A DNA stretch of 64,000 nt from Oscillospiraceae bacterium (GCA_025757845.1 CP107211.1:1860001-1924000); one strand, 5' to 3'; positions 53,941 through 63,776 are shown, numbered from the stretch's first letter. The notes: generated by a model from the sequence alone, not told the origin. Program-made: numbers and translations.

Positions 53941-55229
53941 GGGTCGGTCCCTCCTTTGTGAGCAGATAGCTGACCGACAGGGTCAGCTGGCGCAGGATGC
54001 TGCGCACGTCCTCCTTGGTCACCGCCTGCAGGGCCGCGCGGGCCTGGGCCGGGGTCTGGATGGGGGCCGCACTGTTGGCACCGGCCCGCAGCACCTCGAT
54101 GTAATACCAGGTCTCCATGCCGCCCAGGCTGTCCTCCACGCCGTTCATAGCCGCTGAGCAGGCCCCGGCGGCAGTCCTCCAGCTCCTCGTCGGTGATGGG
54201 CCCGTCGCACAGGTCGGCCAGCTCCTTGAGGATGGCCTGTTCGGCGCGGGCCGCGTCAGCGTGCTCCACACCGCTGTTCACGGCCATGCTGCCGGTAAAG
54301 CTCTGGAAGGAGGCCGAGCAGTAGTAGCACAGGTGGTCCCGCTCCCGCACATTGAGGAACAGGCGGCTGGTCACGCTGCCGCCGTACAGGGCCATGGCAA
54401 GCCGCACAGCGGCCAGCTGCTGGGGCTGCATGGGCTGCCCCAGCGTAAACAGCATGCACAGCTTGGCCTGCACCATGTCAAAGGTCTCGGTCTTGTGCAC
54501 CGGCTCCTGCCGGGGGGTGGCCATATTTTCCACCAGCGGCAGCGGGGCCCGGTCGATGGCGGTCAGCTCGGTCCGCAGCGCATCCCGGATGGCCGCCGTC
54601 TGGGCATCGTCGCAGCCCAGCACGATGAGCTCGATGCTGGCGGTGCGCAGCATTTCGCGGTAAGCCGCGGTCAGCTGCTCCGGGGTCAGGCCATCCACTT
54701 CTTCCAGATAGCCCTCCTGCCGCACGGCGGCAGGGCTGTCGCCGAAAAATTCCCGGTTGGCCTGCCGCAGGCAGTAGATGCGCTTGTCGTTCAGTTCATC
54801 TTCCAGTGCCTTTTTCAGCATCTGCTTTTCGATCTCCACGGCCTGCGGGTCGAACACGCCGCCCACGAAGGCCGGGTGGAAAGCCGCCCCCAGCGCAATG
54901 GAGGCATATTCACGGGTCAGGGGCTCCCCTTCCAGCGCAAACCGATCCTTGATGCCGGTCACGCTGACGCACAGGTTGTGGTTGCAGCCCATGGGGCGGG
55001 CGTCCACGGTCAGGTCTGCGCCGTACAGCTTTGCCAGCTTCTTGGTCAGCAGGGTCATGTCCGGGCAGTCGGCGTAGCCGCGCTCCAGCACCAGCGGCAG
55101 CAGGGCGTGGGCGGTGGCCGTGGCCCGCTGTGCCGGGAAGGCAAAATGGATGCTGATGCGGCAGCGGTTGAATTTTTCCGCCGGGTCGCAGGAAAGATGC
55201 ACGCCCGGCGCAATGAGAGTACGTTCCAA
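53933..55229 (-). pseudogene. M16-family peptidase (YmfF-like), one frame break
   Basis: The frame from 55229 (MERTLIAPGVHLSCDP) runs to RRGLLSGYE, then must shift near 54151 (one extra base in CATAGCCGC, plus strand) to reach AMNGVEDSLGGMETWYYIEV and the true end at 53933. No HxxEH motif is seen, so this is the inactive partner of the M16 pair. It overlaps the next gene by 8 bases. Such pairs process small peptides or act in peptide maturation. Confidence 0.82.
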
Positions 55230-55281
55230 TTTCAGTTCCTCCGTCTCCGCGCCAGGGCGCGGAACGTTTTATTTGCAAAGG

Positions 55282-56097
55282 TCACAGGGCCTTCTGTTCG
55301 GCCAGGAATTCCTCCAGGCTCAGGCCGCTGGCACGGATGGCCAGGGCGTTTTCCACCCCCACATACCGCCAGTGCCACGGCTCGAACACCACCCCGGTGA
55401 TGGCCTGCCGGTCCTCCGGGTAGCGCAGGATAAAGCCGTACTCGGCGGCGTAGGCCGTGAGCCACTGGTAGGCGCGGGTATCGGCAAAGCCGGTGTCCTG
55501 GGCGGTGTAGTCCGTGCTGAGGATGTCGGCCGCATAGCCGGTGCCGTGCTCGTTGGCGTCGGCTTCGGGCAGGATGGCGGCGGCCCGGGCAGATGCTTCC
55601 TCTTCCGACTTGTGCCGGGCAAGGTAGGTCTGTTTCTGCGCCTCATAGGCTGCGGTGCGGGTGTCGGCATCCTGATAGCCGGTGACCAGCGTCAGGGTGA
55701 TGCCGTCGGCCTGTGCTGCCGCGGCCATGCTGCGGTACTGCTGCGCGGCCTCCGCTTCCAGCTGGGTGCCCGCCTCGTCGGCGGCATCCAGCGTGGGAGA
55801 AGGTTCCTCGTCAAAGGGCAGATTGGCGTTCACCAGCACAAGGCGCGCATCGTCGGCATCAAAGAAGTAGCCGGTGCTGTTGTAGGCACTGGCGGCAAAG
55901 GTCTGGGGCCCGTCGGCACCGTGCAGGTGGGGCAGCAGCCAGAGGATGCCCTTGGTCAGCAGGAACACCACCAGGGCGCACCCGGCCAGAAACAGCCCCC
56001 AGTTGCGGGCCAGGCGCAGCTGTTTGCGGCGCTTCCATTCACGGTAGGTCAGGGGCTGGGTCTTTTGCGCCCGGGGCGCGGTGCGTTTTTGTTCCAT
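55282..56097 (-). CDS. VanY-type D-alanyl-D-alanine carboxypeptidase, membrane-anchored
   Basis: 271 residues: a basic N-terminus, a transmembrane helix (about 31-50) and an extracellular peptidase M15B domain with LVTGYQDADTR, EHGTGYAADI (zinc His/Asp) and EPWHWRYVG (catalytic Glu and His). It trims the terminal D-Ala from peptidoglycan. The frame is open to 56277, but the ATG at 56097 follows the promoter at 56161-56189 and an AAAAGGAG 12 bases upstream. No resistance genes are near, so housekeeping is likely. Confidence 0.9.
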   Translation of the reverse strand: MEQKRTAPRAQKTQPLTYREWKRRKQLRLARNWGLFLAGCALVVFLLTKGILWLLPHLHGADGPQTFAASAYNSTGYFFDADDARLVLVNANLPFDEEPSPTLDAADEAGTQLEAEAAQQYRSMAAAAQADGITLTLVTGYQDADTRTAAYEAQKQTYLARHKSEEEASARAAAILPEADANEHGTGYAADILSTDYTAQDTGFADTRAYQWLTAYAAEYGFILRYPEDRQAITGVVFEPWHWRYVGVENALAIRASGLSLEEFLAEQKAL

Positions 56098-56160
56098 CCT
56101 GCGGCGTTGCTCCTTTTCGGTCCGATTTGCAGCGCACAGCGCCGCACAGATACAGCATTT

Positions 56161-56189
56161 ATTATACACCCCTTTGCATTTTGTGTAAA
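56161..56189 (-). promoter_or_regulatory. Promoter of the VanY-type gene
   Basis: Minus strand: TTTACA (56189-56184), 17-base spacer, TATAAT (56166-56161). Confidence 0.78.
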
Positions 56190-56227
56190 CGCCGGAAGTG
56201 TAAAATAAGTATGACCGCCCCCGTCCA

Positions 56228-56376
56228 CGGCCTTGCCCTCTCCGTCCACTCACGCTGTTCGCGTCCACCTCTCCCAAAGTGAGAGGCCTTGGCAGAACCA
56301 GAAAGTTTTTCTCTTCGCCAGAGGCTCGCCCTTTGGGAGAGCTGTCGCGTAAGCGACTGAGAGGGCGAGGCCATTA
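56228..56376 (+). repeat. Family B palindromic repeat, copy B4
   Basis: Ends GGCCTTGCCCTCTCCGTC and CTGAGAGGGCGAGGCC. Hairpins ACCTCTCCC/GTGAGAGG and GCTCGCCC/GGGAGAGCT, centre CCTTGGCAGAACCAG, which matches B2. It lies between the VanY promoter and the lysC terminator. Confidence 0.82.
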
Positions 56377-56378
56377 AC

Positions 56379-56420
56379 AAAAAGAGCGCCGCACAGTTCC
56401 CGAAAAAACTGTACAGCGCA
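56379..56420 (-). terminator. Terminator of the threonine/lysC operon
   Basis: ACAGTT/AACTGT stem with outer GCGC pairing, then a T-run on the minus strand (56384-56379). Confidence 0.75.
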
Positions 56421-56441
56421 CAAATTTCATTTTTTTACAGA

Positions 56442-57641
56442 TCAATCAAACAGCATATCGTGGATCGCGCTGACAGCCTTGTCGGCGTCGTCACGGTTGA
56501 TGATGCAGGAGATCTTGATCTCGCTGGTGGAGATCATCTTGATGTTGATGTTGTTGTTGGACAGTGCCTCGAACATCTTGGAGGCAACGCCGCTGTGGCT
56601 CTGCATGCCGGCACCCACGATGGAGACCTTGGCGCAGGTGGTATCCACGCTCACGTCGTGGAAGTGTGCGCTCTCCTTCAGCACGCGCATGGCCAGGTCG
56701 GCCTCGCCCTCGGCGCAGGTAAAGCTGATATCCTTTTTGCCGTCACGGCCGGTGGACTGCAGGATGATGTCCACGTTGATGTTCTTCTGAGCCAGCAGCC
56801 CAAAGATCTTGAAGCTCATGCCCGGCTCGTCGGGAACGTTCAGAATCGTAATAACGGCAACGTCGGTGTCCTTTGCGACGCCCTTGATCAGCATACCTTC
56901 CATGTCCTTTGTAACCTCCTTAACCACCGTACCCGGGATGGGGTTCAGGCTGGAGAGCACCTCCAGCTCCACGTTATACTTCTTTGCCAGCTCAACACTG
57001 CGGTTGTTCAGCACCTGTGCGCCCAGGGATGCCAGTTCCAGCATCTCGTCAAAGGTGATCTCGTCCAGCTTGCGGGTGTTGCGCACCTTGCGGGGGTCGG
57101 CGGTGTAAACGCCTTCCACATCGGTAAAGATCTGGCAGCGGTCTGCGTGCAGGGCTGCTGCAATGGCAACGGCACTGGTGTCGGAGCCGCCGCGGCCCAG
57201 GGTGGTGATGTCATCCAGCTTGTTCAGGCCCTGGAAGCCCGCCACCACCACCACGCGGTTGCGCTCCAGCTCGGAGGAGATGCGCTCGGTCTCCAGGCGG
57301 CTGATGCGGGCCTTGGTGTAGGCACGGTCGGTGCGGAAGCCCGCCTGCCAGCCGGTCAGGCTGATGGCATGGCAGCCCAGCTCGTTCAGGGCCATGGCCA
57401 GCAGCGAAATGCTGATCTGCTCGCCGGTGGCCAGCAGCATATCCATCTCACGCGCCGAGGGGTTGTGGGTGATCTCCCCTGCCTTGGTGATCAGGTCATC
57501 GGTGGTGTCGCCCTGTGCGGACACCACCACTACTACATCATTGCCCGCGTTGTGGGTGTTGGCCACAATGCGCGCTACGTTGAAGATACGGTCCCGGTCC
57601 TTCACCGAAGAACCGCCGAACTTCTGTACGATCAACGCCAT
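56442..57641 (-). CDS. lysC: Aspartate kinase
   Basis: A 399-residue kinase of the aspartate pathway. VQKFGGSSVKD is the substrate/ATP motif, LGRGGSDTSAVA binds nucleotide, and two ACT domains fill the C-terminus (MSFKIFGLLAQKNINVD; SHSGVASKMFEAL), the site of feedback by lysine and/or threonine. Last gene of the ACT-hom-thrB-lysC operon, with a 96-base gap after thrB holding a CCCCTCG/CGAGGGG hairpin. Confidence 0.95.
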   Translation of the reverse strand: MALIVQKFGGSSVKDRDRIFNVARIVANTHNAGNDVVVVVSAQGDTTDDLITKAGEITHNPSAREMDMLLATGEQISISLLAMALNELGCHAISLTGWQAGFRTDRAYTKARISRLETERISSELERNRVVVVAGFQGLNKLDDITTLGRGGSDTSAVAIAAALHADRCQIFTDVEGVYTADPRKVRNTRKLDEITFDEMLELASLGAQVLNNRSVELAKKYNVELEVLSSLNPIPGTVVKEVTKDMEGMLIKGVAKDTDVAVITILNVPDEPGMSFKIFGLLAQKNINVDIILQSTGRDGKKDISFTCAEGEADLAMRVLKESAHFHDVSVDTTCAKVSIVGAGMQSHSGVASKMFEALSNNNINIKMISTSEIKISCIINRDDADKAVSAIHDMLFD

Positions 57642-57737
57642 ATCTTGTCACTCTCCTCTTTTTGCCCCTCGGAACTGCGAGGGGGTACGCCGGGCGGAAG
57701 CAGCAGGCAGTCTCCTTGCACTTCCTTTCCCCATTTA

Positions 57738-58643
57738 TCATTCCACGGTTGCGCCGGTGTTATCGGCATCCAGTCGCAGCAGTGTAAATGCTTCACATCC
57801 GTCCAGACCTTCCAGCAGCTCCAGACCCTTTTCCAGCTTGGTATAGAACTTTTCGGCATCGGCCTTTTCGGCCACCGCCATCACGGTGCTGCCCGCGCCG
57901 GACACATACACCGCCTTTGCCCCGCACAGACGTGCCATATCGAACACTTCTTTGGAGCCGGGCATCAGAGGCATACGGTAGGGCTGGTGCAGCTTATCCT
58001 CGGTGGCAATGGCCAGCAGGTCGTGCCTTCCCTCGCAGAAGGCTGCCGGCACCAGTGCCGCGCGGGACAGGTTATACACCGCATCCTTGTGAGACACTTC
58101 CTTGGGCAGTGCCGCGCGGGCCGCTTCGGTCAGCAGCTTGTAGTCCGGCACGATGGCAGCAAAGCAGAGCGTTTCGTCCACGTTCCGCTTGACCGAGTAC
58201 ACCTTGCCGTCCTCGAACACGCTGCTGGTCAGGCCGCCCAGCAAAGCCGGGGCCACGTTGTCCGGATGCCCCTCGATGGAGGTGGCCAGCGTCAGCAGTT
58301 CCTGGGTGTTGAGCACATCGCCCAGCATCCGGTTGGCACCCAGCAGGCCCGCGATGATGCAGGCCGACGAGGAGCCCAGGCCCCGCGCCATGGGGATGGG
58401 GTTGGTCTGGGTGATCTTGAGGGGCGGGATCTGCTTGCCCACCTTCTCGAACAGTCCCTTGGCCGAGCGGTACACCAGGTTGCTCTCGCCGCGGGGGATG
58501 CGGGTGCCGTCTGCGGACGAGATGTCCAGCACTTCGCTTTCTTCAAAGGTCACCGTGTTGTACAGGGTGACCGCCAGGCCCAGCGCATCGAAGCCGGAGC
58601 CGATGTTCGCGCTGGTGGCCGGGACCGAAACCTTGATCTTCAT
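57738..58643 (-). CDS. thrB: Homoserine kinase
   Basis: A 301-residue GHMP kinase that phosphorylates homoserine. ARGLGSSSACIIAGL is the ATP-binding loop; the start VSVPATSANIGSGFDALGLA is typical of ThrB. It lies 17 bases after hom. Threonine synthase (thrC) is not in the window. Confidence 0.95.
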   Translation of the reverse strand: MKIKVSVPATSANIGSGFDALGLAVTLYNTVTFEESEVLDISSADGTRIPRGESNLVYRSAKGLFEKVGKQIPPLKITQTNPIPMARGLGSSSACIIAGLLGANRMLGDVLNTQELLTLATSIEGHPDNVAPALLGGLTSSVFEDGKVYSVKRNVDETLCFAAIVPDYKLLTEAARAALPKEVSHKDAVYNLSRAALVPAAFCEGRHDLLAIATEDKLHQPYRMPLMPGSKEVFDMARLCGAKAVYVSGAGSTVMAVAEKADAEKFYTKLEKGLELLEGLDGCEAFTLLRLDADNTGATVE

Positions 58644-58660
58644 TGCCGGTGCCCCCTTTC

Positions 58661-59896
58661 TTATGCTTCCTCGGGCAGGCGCTTGAGCACCAGCTTCACG
58701 CTGCCGCCCATGGCCTCCACCTTGCGTGCTGCCTCGGCCAGTGCCTTTTCGTCGGCGCGCTCCACAAAGTAGGCGCAGCCGTCGTAGCGCTCATCCACCA
58801 CCTTGCCGTAGCCGTAGATGGCTTCCGCCACAGCAGGAGCAATGCCCGCCACACGCACATAATATGCGGCAGGGGTCGGGTCGGTGAGCATGCCGTCCAC
58901 CGGCTCGGCAGGCTGCCAGAACAGGCTGTCGTGCACCTTGGAGCCGTGCTTCAGGGCGTCCACCACGTCAGCCACCACGGCGCTGGCGGTGGGCAGCTTG
59001 CCCGCGCCCTTGCCGTAGAACACCACGTCGCCCAGCATATCGCCCTTGACCAGCACGGCGTTGAACACGTCGTCCACGCTGGCCAGCTGGTTGGACTTGG
59101 GCACCAAGCAGGGCTCCACACCGACAGCCACGCTGCCGTCCTTGCCCCGCTTCATCCAGGCAATGAGCTTGATCACGCAGCCCAGCTTCTCAGCCGCTTC
59201 CACATCGGCGGTGGTGATGGCCCGGATGCCCCGGGTGGGGATGTTCTGGGGGTAGATCTGATGGCCGCACACCAGCGAGGACAGGATGGCGATCTTGCGG
59301 CAGGCGTCGCGGCCGTCCACATCGTCGCTGGGGTCCTTGGTCTCGGCGTAGCCCAGCTCCTGGGCGATCTTCAGCGCATCGTCAAAGCTCAGGTTCTCAC
59401 GCACCATATTGGTGAGCATGAAGTTGGTGGTGCCGTTCACGATGCCCTCCACCTCGCTGATGACGTTGGCGGCCAGGCACTGGTGCATGGGGGTGATGAT
59501 GGGGGTGCCGCCGCCCACGGATGCCTCAAACAGGAAGGCACAGTCGTGGGCCTTGGCCAGACCCAGCAGCTCGGCACCGTAGGTGGCCACCATCTCCTTG
59601 TTGGAGGTGCACACGCTGCGGCCGCTCTCCAGGCAGGCCTTCACGTATGGGTAGGCAAAACGGGTGCCGCCGATGGTCTCCACCACCACCCGGACCTCCG
59701 GGTCCTGCAGGATGGTGTCGATGTTCTTGACGAACAGGTTTGCAGCCGGGTGACCCGAAAAATCCTTCGGGTCCAGGATGTACTTGACCTCCACCGGCTC
59801 CCCGGCGCGGCGGGAGACCCCGGCAGCGTTGCGGCACAGCACCTCGTACACGCCGCTGCCCACCGTGCCAAAGCCCAGAATTGCAATTTTAGCCAT
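58661..59896 (-). CDS. hom: Homoserine dehydrogenase
   Basis: A 411-residue NAD(P)-dependent enzyme making homoserine from aspartate semialdehyde. GFGTVGSGVYEVL is the Rossmann motif, NGTTNFMLT and GYAETKDPSDDVDGRDACRKIAIL are the catalytic region, and the last 80 residues are an ACT domain for threonine feedback. It lies 20 bases after the ACT-protein gene. Confidence 0.95.
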   Translation of the reverse strand: MAKIAILGFGTVGSGVYEVLCRNAAGVSRRAGEPVEVKYILDPKDFSGHPAANLFVKNIDTILQDPEVRVVVETIGGTRFAYPYVKACLESGRSVCTSNKEMVATYGAELLGLAKAHDCAFLFEASVGGGTPIITPMHQCLAANVISEVEGIVNGTTNFMLTNMVRENLSFDDALKIAQELGYAETKDPSDDVDGRDACRKIAILSSLVCGHQIYPQNIPTRGIRAITTADVEAAEKLGCVIKLIAWMKRGKDGSVAVGVEPCLVPKSNQLASVDDVFNAVLVKGDMLGDVVFYGKGAGKLPTASAVVADVVDALKHGSKVHDSLFWQPAEPVDGMLTDPTPAAYYVRVAGIAPAVAEAIYGYGKVVDERYDGCAYFVERADEKALAEAARKVEAMGGSVKLVLKRLPEEA

Positions 59897-59916
59897 TTGC
59901 GTTCCCTCTCCCTCTG

Positions 59917-60348
59917 TTACAGATTGTACCCGCAGTGCACGCCCACCACCATGCGCTGGCGGGAGAGCTTTTCAGTCAGCTCCTCCGGGGTCATCTGCAT
60001 GGTATCGGTGCGGATGGTCACCGCCACAAGGGCGGCACCGTTTTCCGGCGTGGACTGGTTGATGGTCACGATGCTGGCCCCGGCGGCACTGATGCCGGCC
60101 AGCAGGCTCTGCAGTGCACCGGTCTCGTCCCGCAGGGTGGCCATCACGGTGACCACCTCGCGGTCGTTCTCAGAATCAAAGATGCAATCTTTATACTTAT
60201 AAAAAGCGCTGCGCGACAGGTCCACGGCGCGGGTCGCAGCCGAAATGCTGCGCGCTTCCCCGCTGGCCAGAAGCTCCTTGGCGCGGACCACCTTGAGAAA
60301 TACCTCCGGCAGGACCTGTGCGTCCACCAGATAAAAGCGGCGTTCCAA
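59917..60348 (-). CDS. ACT-domain protein (PheB-like)
   Basis: 143 residues with a TTG start behind GAGGTG; the GTG at 60357 lacks room for a ribosome site. The N-terminal helical part (FYLVDAQVLPEVFLKVVRAKELLASG and a helix-turn-helix-like ISAATRAVDLSRSAFYKYKD) is followed by an ACT domain (VTVMATLRDETGALQSLLAGISAAGASIVTI...). Family members are found with threonine and aromatic synthesis genes and are presumed amino-acid sensors. First gene of the operon. Confidence 0.85.
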   Translation of the reverse strand: MERRFYLVDAQVLPEVFLKVVRAKELLASGEARSISAATRAVDLSRSAFYKYKDCIFDSENDREVVTVMATLRDETGALQSLLAGISAAGASIVTINQSTPENGAALVAVTIRTDTMQMTPEELTEKLSRQRMVVGVHCGYNL

Positions 60349-60387
60349 CTTGTTCACCTCACAAACACAAGTGTTCTTGCAGAGAAT

Positions 60388-60416
60388 ATAATAACATCCG
60401 ACCCCCTGCAATGCAA
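60388..60416 (-). promoter_or_regulatory. Promoter of the ACT-hom-thrB-lysC operon
   Basis: Minus strand: TTGCAT (60416-60411), 17-base spacer, TATTAT (60393-60388). The leader is only about 30 bases, with an AACAC/GTGTT hairpin; there is no room for a peptide attenuator. Confidence 0.75.
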
Positions 60417-60547
60417 GAGGCCGGATGTGATTTTGGCAGATTATCCAGTTTTGACTCGTGAAGTACCGTTTTTCCTTGCCGGTATTGCGGCTCCGGGGGC
60501 GCAATAGTGCGACTTTTGTTGTTCTTCGTCCACACTCGGCGCACAGA

Positions 60548-63115
60548 TCAGTCGGTATCGAGGTTGCTTGTATCTGTGGGGATGACAGTCTGCTGGGGAG
60601 CTTCCTCTGCCGGGGCCGCCGGATCCGCTGCCTGCGTGGGGGCACCGTGCGAGTAGGTGCAGGTGTCGGGCAGGTCGTCGGCACGGTAGTAGCCCACTGC
60701 CGTGCTGGGGCAGGAGCTGCCGGCCAGCAGGCCGCTCTGGGTGCAGTAGCGGCGCTCCACCACCCCGGACGAGGCCGGGAAAGACTTGTACGGCAGGTCT
60801 GCCTGAGCCTGCTCCATCAGAGCCTTCCAGGCCATGACACAGGTGCTGGTCTTGGCCTGCTTCTTGGTCAGGGTCTTGGTCATGTCATAGGGCGCATCGT
60901 AGCCCCACCACACGGCCGTGACGTAGTAGGGGGTGCCGCCCACGAACCACAGATCCTTTTCGTCGCTGGCCGTACCGGTCTTGCCAAAGGCTTCCATGCC
61001 GTTGGATTTGGGGTAGCGGCCGCTGGCGGTGCCCACGCTGGAGTACAGCACGTTCTTCAGCAGGCGGTTCATGACATACGCAGTGTCGCTGGTCAGGGCC
61101 TGATAGCTGGTGGCGTTGTTTTCCAGGTAGATGTTGCCGTCCCGGTCCAGCACACGGGTGTACAGGTGCGGGGTGGTATACTCACCGTCGTAGAAGATCT
61201 GGAAGGCCGCCGCCAGTGCCATGGGGGTCACGCCCTTGGTCTGGCTGCCCATGACCATCTGGGCCAGACCCACGTCATTGGCGGGGTCCAGCGTGGTCAG
61301 CTGCAGGGTGTTGTACAGGAAGTTGAAGATGTTGCTTGCGCCCACAAGGTCGCCCACACGCACCGCAATGGTGTTCAGGGAGCGGGCCAGGCCGTTCCAC
61401 AGCGGCACATCGCTGTTGTCGCCGTAGTTGCCGCCGTAGTTGCGGGGCCAGCTGCGCCAGGCGTTGGGGTAGGCACGGAGCTGCTTGTCGGAAAGGCCCA
61501 TCAGGCCGTTCTTGCGGCAGTAGTCCTCATCCCGGATGACCATGTCCTGCTTCTGGTACAGGGGCGAATTGTTGAGCATGGTGGACCAGTTCACCAGCCC
61601 GTACTCCACGCCCAGTGCATAGGCGCCGATGGGCTTGATGGTGGAGCCGGTCTGCCGCTCCACGCTGTAGGCGCGGTTCAGCGAGAGGCTCTTGGTCTTT
61701 TCGCCCAGACCGCCCACGATGGCCACCACGTTGCCGTCGTAGTCCAGCGTGACCATGGCCGCCTGGGTGCGCACGTTGCGGTAATAATACACGGTGCCGT
61801 CCTCGGCAACGCGGGTCTTGGGGGTGCCGTCCTCGTTCATCACCTGCACGTCGTCGTCCGAAATGGAGGTCACCTCTTCCTCATGCCAGCCGGCCGGGAA
61901 GTAAGCGTCGTTGGTGTTCAGCATCAGGTTTTCCATCTGGGACTGCAGCTTGGTGTTCACGGTGGCCTCGATGGTAAAGCCGCCGGTGTACAGCATCTTC
62001 TGGGCGTCCGCCTCCGAGATGCCCTCCTTGGCCATGATGTCCTCCACCACTTCCTGGAACAGTGCATCGGTGAAGTAAGAGGTCACGGAGGTGTTCTTCT
62101 TGTCGCTGTCGTCCTCCGCCAGCGTCAGCGGCTGGGCGGCGGCGTTGCGGTAGTCCTCCTCGCTGATGACCCCCTGCTGCCACATGTTGTACATGATGAA
62201 GTTTCGGCGGTTGATCAGGTTCTCAGGGTTGGTGTAGGGGTTGTAGTTGGTGGGGTTCTTGGTGATGGAAGCGATGGTGGCACACTCCCACAGGGTCAGC
62301 TCGCTGACATCCTTGTTGAAGTACTCGTTGGCCGCCGTCTGAACGCCCTGGATGGTGCCGGTGAAGCTGATGGTGTTCAGGTACGCCTCCAGGATGGTCT
62401 CCTTGGAGTAGCTGCGGCTCAGGCAGAGGGCGCGGTAGATCTCACGCAGCTTACGCAGAGCGCCCTCAATACCGCTGGCGCTGTTGTCATCGGTCAGGTT
62501 CTTGATGAGCTGCTGCTCCAGCGTGGAAGCACCCTGCTTGGAGCTGTAGATGGGCAGCAGATACTCATTGACCATGGCACCAATGGTGCGTTTGAAGTTG
62601 ACGCCCGGCTCGTTGTAGAAATCCTTGTCCTCGGTGCAGATGAATGCATACTGCAGGTTGGTGGGGATCTGCTCCAGGTCGGCCCACACGCGGTGGCTGT
62701 TGGAGGAGCGCAGGGTGGCATACTCCACCTGTGCACCGGTGTCCGGATCGTTGGCCATGACCACGCTGGACTGGCTCAGCTGGATGTTGTCCAGGTCCAG
62801 CAGGTCGCCGTCGTTGGCCGTGGCCTGCACCACATAGAACACCATACCCACGGCCAGCAGGCTGCCGGCCATGATGCCCAGGCACAGCAGGGTGGCAATG
62901 GTGCGGCCGATGAACCGCAGGATCGGGTGCTTTGCCTTTTCCTTCGGTTCCTTCGGAGCCTTTCCGGGCTTCCCGGGTTCCCTGACCGGCTGCTCCCGGC
63001 GGCTCTGGCTCACATTTACCTTACGTCCCGCCGCAGACTGCGAAGAACTGCCTTCGCCGCCCCGGTGGATCTTTCTCATCTCATTGCTGGAGATAGGGAT
63101 CGCCTCCTGACCCAT
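60548..63115 (-). CDS. Class A penicillin-binding protein (PBP1A-like)
   Basis: 855 residues: a basic, disordered cytoplasmic tail (about 80), one transmembrane helix (IATLLCLGIMAGSLLAVGMVF), a GT51 glycosyltransferase (EDKDFYNEPGVNFKRT, GASTLEQQLIKNL) and a transpeptidase (GSTIKP active Ser/Lys, RSLNT, GKTGTA). The Pro/Ala/Glu tail is disordered. It polymerises and cross-links peptidoglycan. The start is uncertain: the ATG at 63115 has no upstream ribosome site, while an AGGAGG lies just inside the frame. Confidence 0.93.
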   Translation of the reverse strand: MGQEAIPISSNEMRKIHRGGEGSSSQSAAGRKVNVSQSRREQPVREPGKPGKAPKEPKEKAKHPILRFIGRTIATLLCLGIMAGSLLAVGMVFYVVQATANDGDLLDLDNIQLSQSSVVMANDPDTGAQVEYATLRSSNSHRVWADLEQIPTNLQYAFICTEDKDFYNEPGVNFKRTIGAMVNEYLLPIYSSKQGASTLEQQLIKNLTDDNSASGIEGALRKLREIYRALCLSRSYSKETILEAYLNTISFTGTIQGVQTAANEYFNKDVSELTLWECATIASITKNPTNYNPYTNPENLINRRNFIMYNMWQQGVISEEDYRNAAAQPLTLAEDDSDKKNTSVTSYFTDALFQEVVEDIMAKEGISEADAQKMLYTGGFTIEATVNTKLQSQMENLMLNTNDAYFPAGWHEEEVTSISDDDVQVMNEDGTPKTRVAEDGTVYYYRNVRTQAAMVTLDYDGNVVAIVGGLGEKTKSLSLNRAYSVERQTGSTIKPIGAYALGVEYGLVNWSTMLNNSPLYQKQDMVIRDEDYCRKNGLMGLSDKQLRAYPNAWRSWPRNYGGNYGDNSDVPLWNGLARSLNTIAVRVGDLVGASNIFNFLYNTLQLTTLDPANDVGLAQMVMGSQTKGVTPMALAAAFQIFYDGEYTTPHLYTRVLDRDGNIYLENNATSYQALTSDTAYVMNRLLKNVLYSSVGTASGRYPKSNGMEAFGKTGTASDEKDLWFVGGTPYYVTAVWWGYDAPYDMTKTLTKKQAKTSTCVMAWKALMEQAQADLPYKSFPASSGVVERRYCTQSGLLAGSSCPSTAVGYYRADDLPDTCTYSHGAPTQAADPAAPAEEAPQQTVIPTDTSNLDTD

Positions 63116-63191
63116 ACTGGTAAACTGCAGCGCACGCGGCGCTGTGATCTTCCTTTCAAAAAACCGCTGGTCACCCAGCATACGATACCAT

Positions 63192-63220
63192 ATTATAGCA
63201 CGCCGGCCGGACGCGGGCAA
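63192..63220 (-). promoter_or_regulatory. Promoter of the PBP gene
   Basis: Minus strand: TTGCCC (63220-63215), 17-base spacer, TATAAT (63197-63192). A GCTGG/CCAGC hairpin with GTGA loop and a T-run follows at about 63181-63158, a weak terminator-like feature in the leader. Confidence 0.75.
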
Positions 63221-63378
63221 GGACCAATCTTCTCCCGCAGGGCCGGTGTCCCATTCAATCATGGTCAGTATACCACATCCGGCCCGGCAAAGTACAGCAT
63301 TCCACCGCAAAAAATGATTTTCCGGCGCACTTCCGGGCCATACTTCCGGTAAAACCACGAAAGGGGTGTTCCCTGCCC

Positions 63379-63750
63379 ATGCGCAAATTCGGTCTGTGCC
63401 TGTTCTACGGGCTCTGTGTGTTCACCATCGCGTTCAGTCTGTTCTGGATGGCGCTGCCCCGCCTCCCCCTGCCGGAGGCCCCGGCGGACGAAACTCCGCC
63501 CATTTCCGGCAGCGTCAGTTCCCTGGTGCAGGCGGCAGCTCCCACGGCAGCGGGCTACTACCTGTGCGACACCGGCGGCCGGGTGGCCGTGTATGCCTGC
63601 AATGCCGACGGCACCCCCGGTGCCCTGCAGCAACTCACCGGCATCTATGTGAACCTTCTGCCCGAAAACGACGTACTGCGCATCCGGCGCGGCATCCGGG
63701 TGCACAGCCTGCCGGAGCTGCAGGCCCTGCTGGAGGACCTGGGCGGGTGA
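63379..63750 (+). CDS. Membrane-anchored protein with BofC-like C-terminal domain
   Basis: 123 residues: a signal anchor (CLFYGLCVFTIAFSLFWMALP), a Pro-rich linker, then YYLCDTGGRVAVYACNADG...LTGIYVNLLPENDVLRIRRGIRVHSLPELQALLED. This matches the short alpha/beta domain seen in BofC and many clostridial hypotheticals. It is probably extracytoplasmic. No clear promoter was found and the ribosome site is moderate (AAAGGGG). Confidence 0.75.
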   Translation: MRKFGLCLFYGLCVFTIAFSLFWMALPRLPLPEAPADETPPISGSVSSLVQAAAPTAAGYYLCDTGGRVAVYACNADGTPGALQQLTGIYVNLLPENDVLRIRRGIRVHSLPELQALLEDLGG

Positions 63751-63776
63751 TTTTTCTCAGTTTCTTCCAATTTTTA

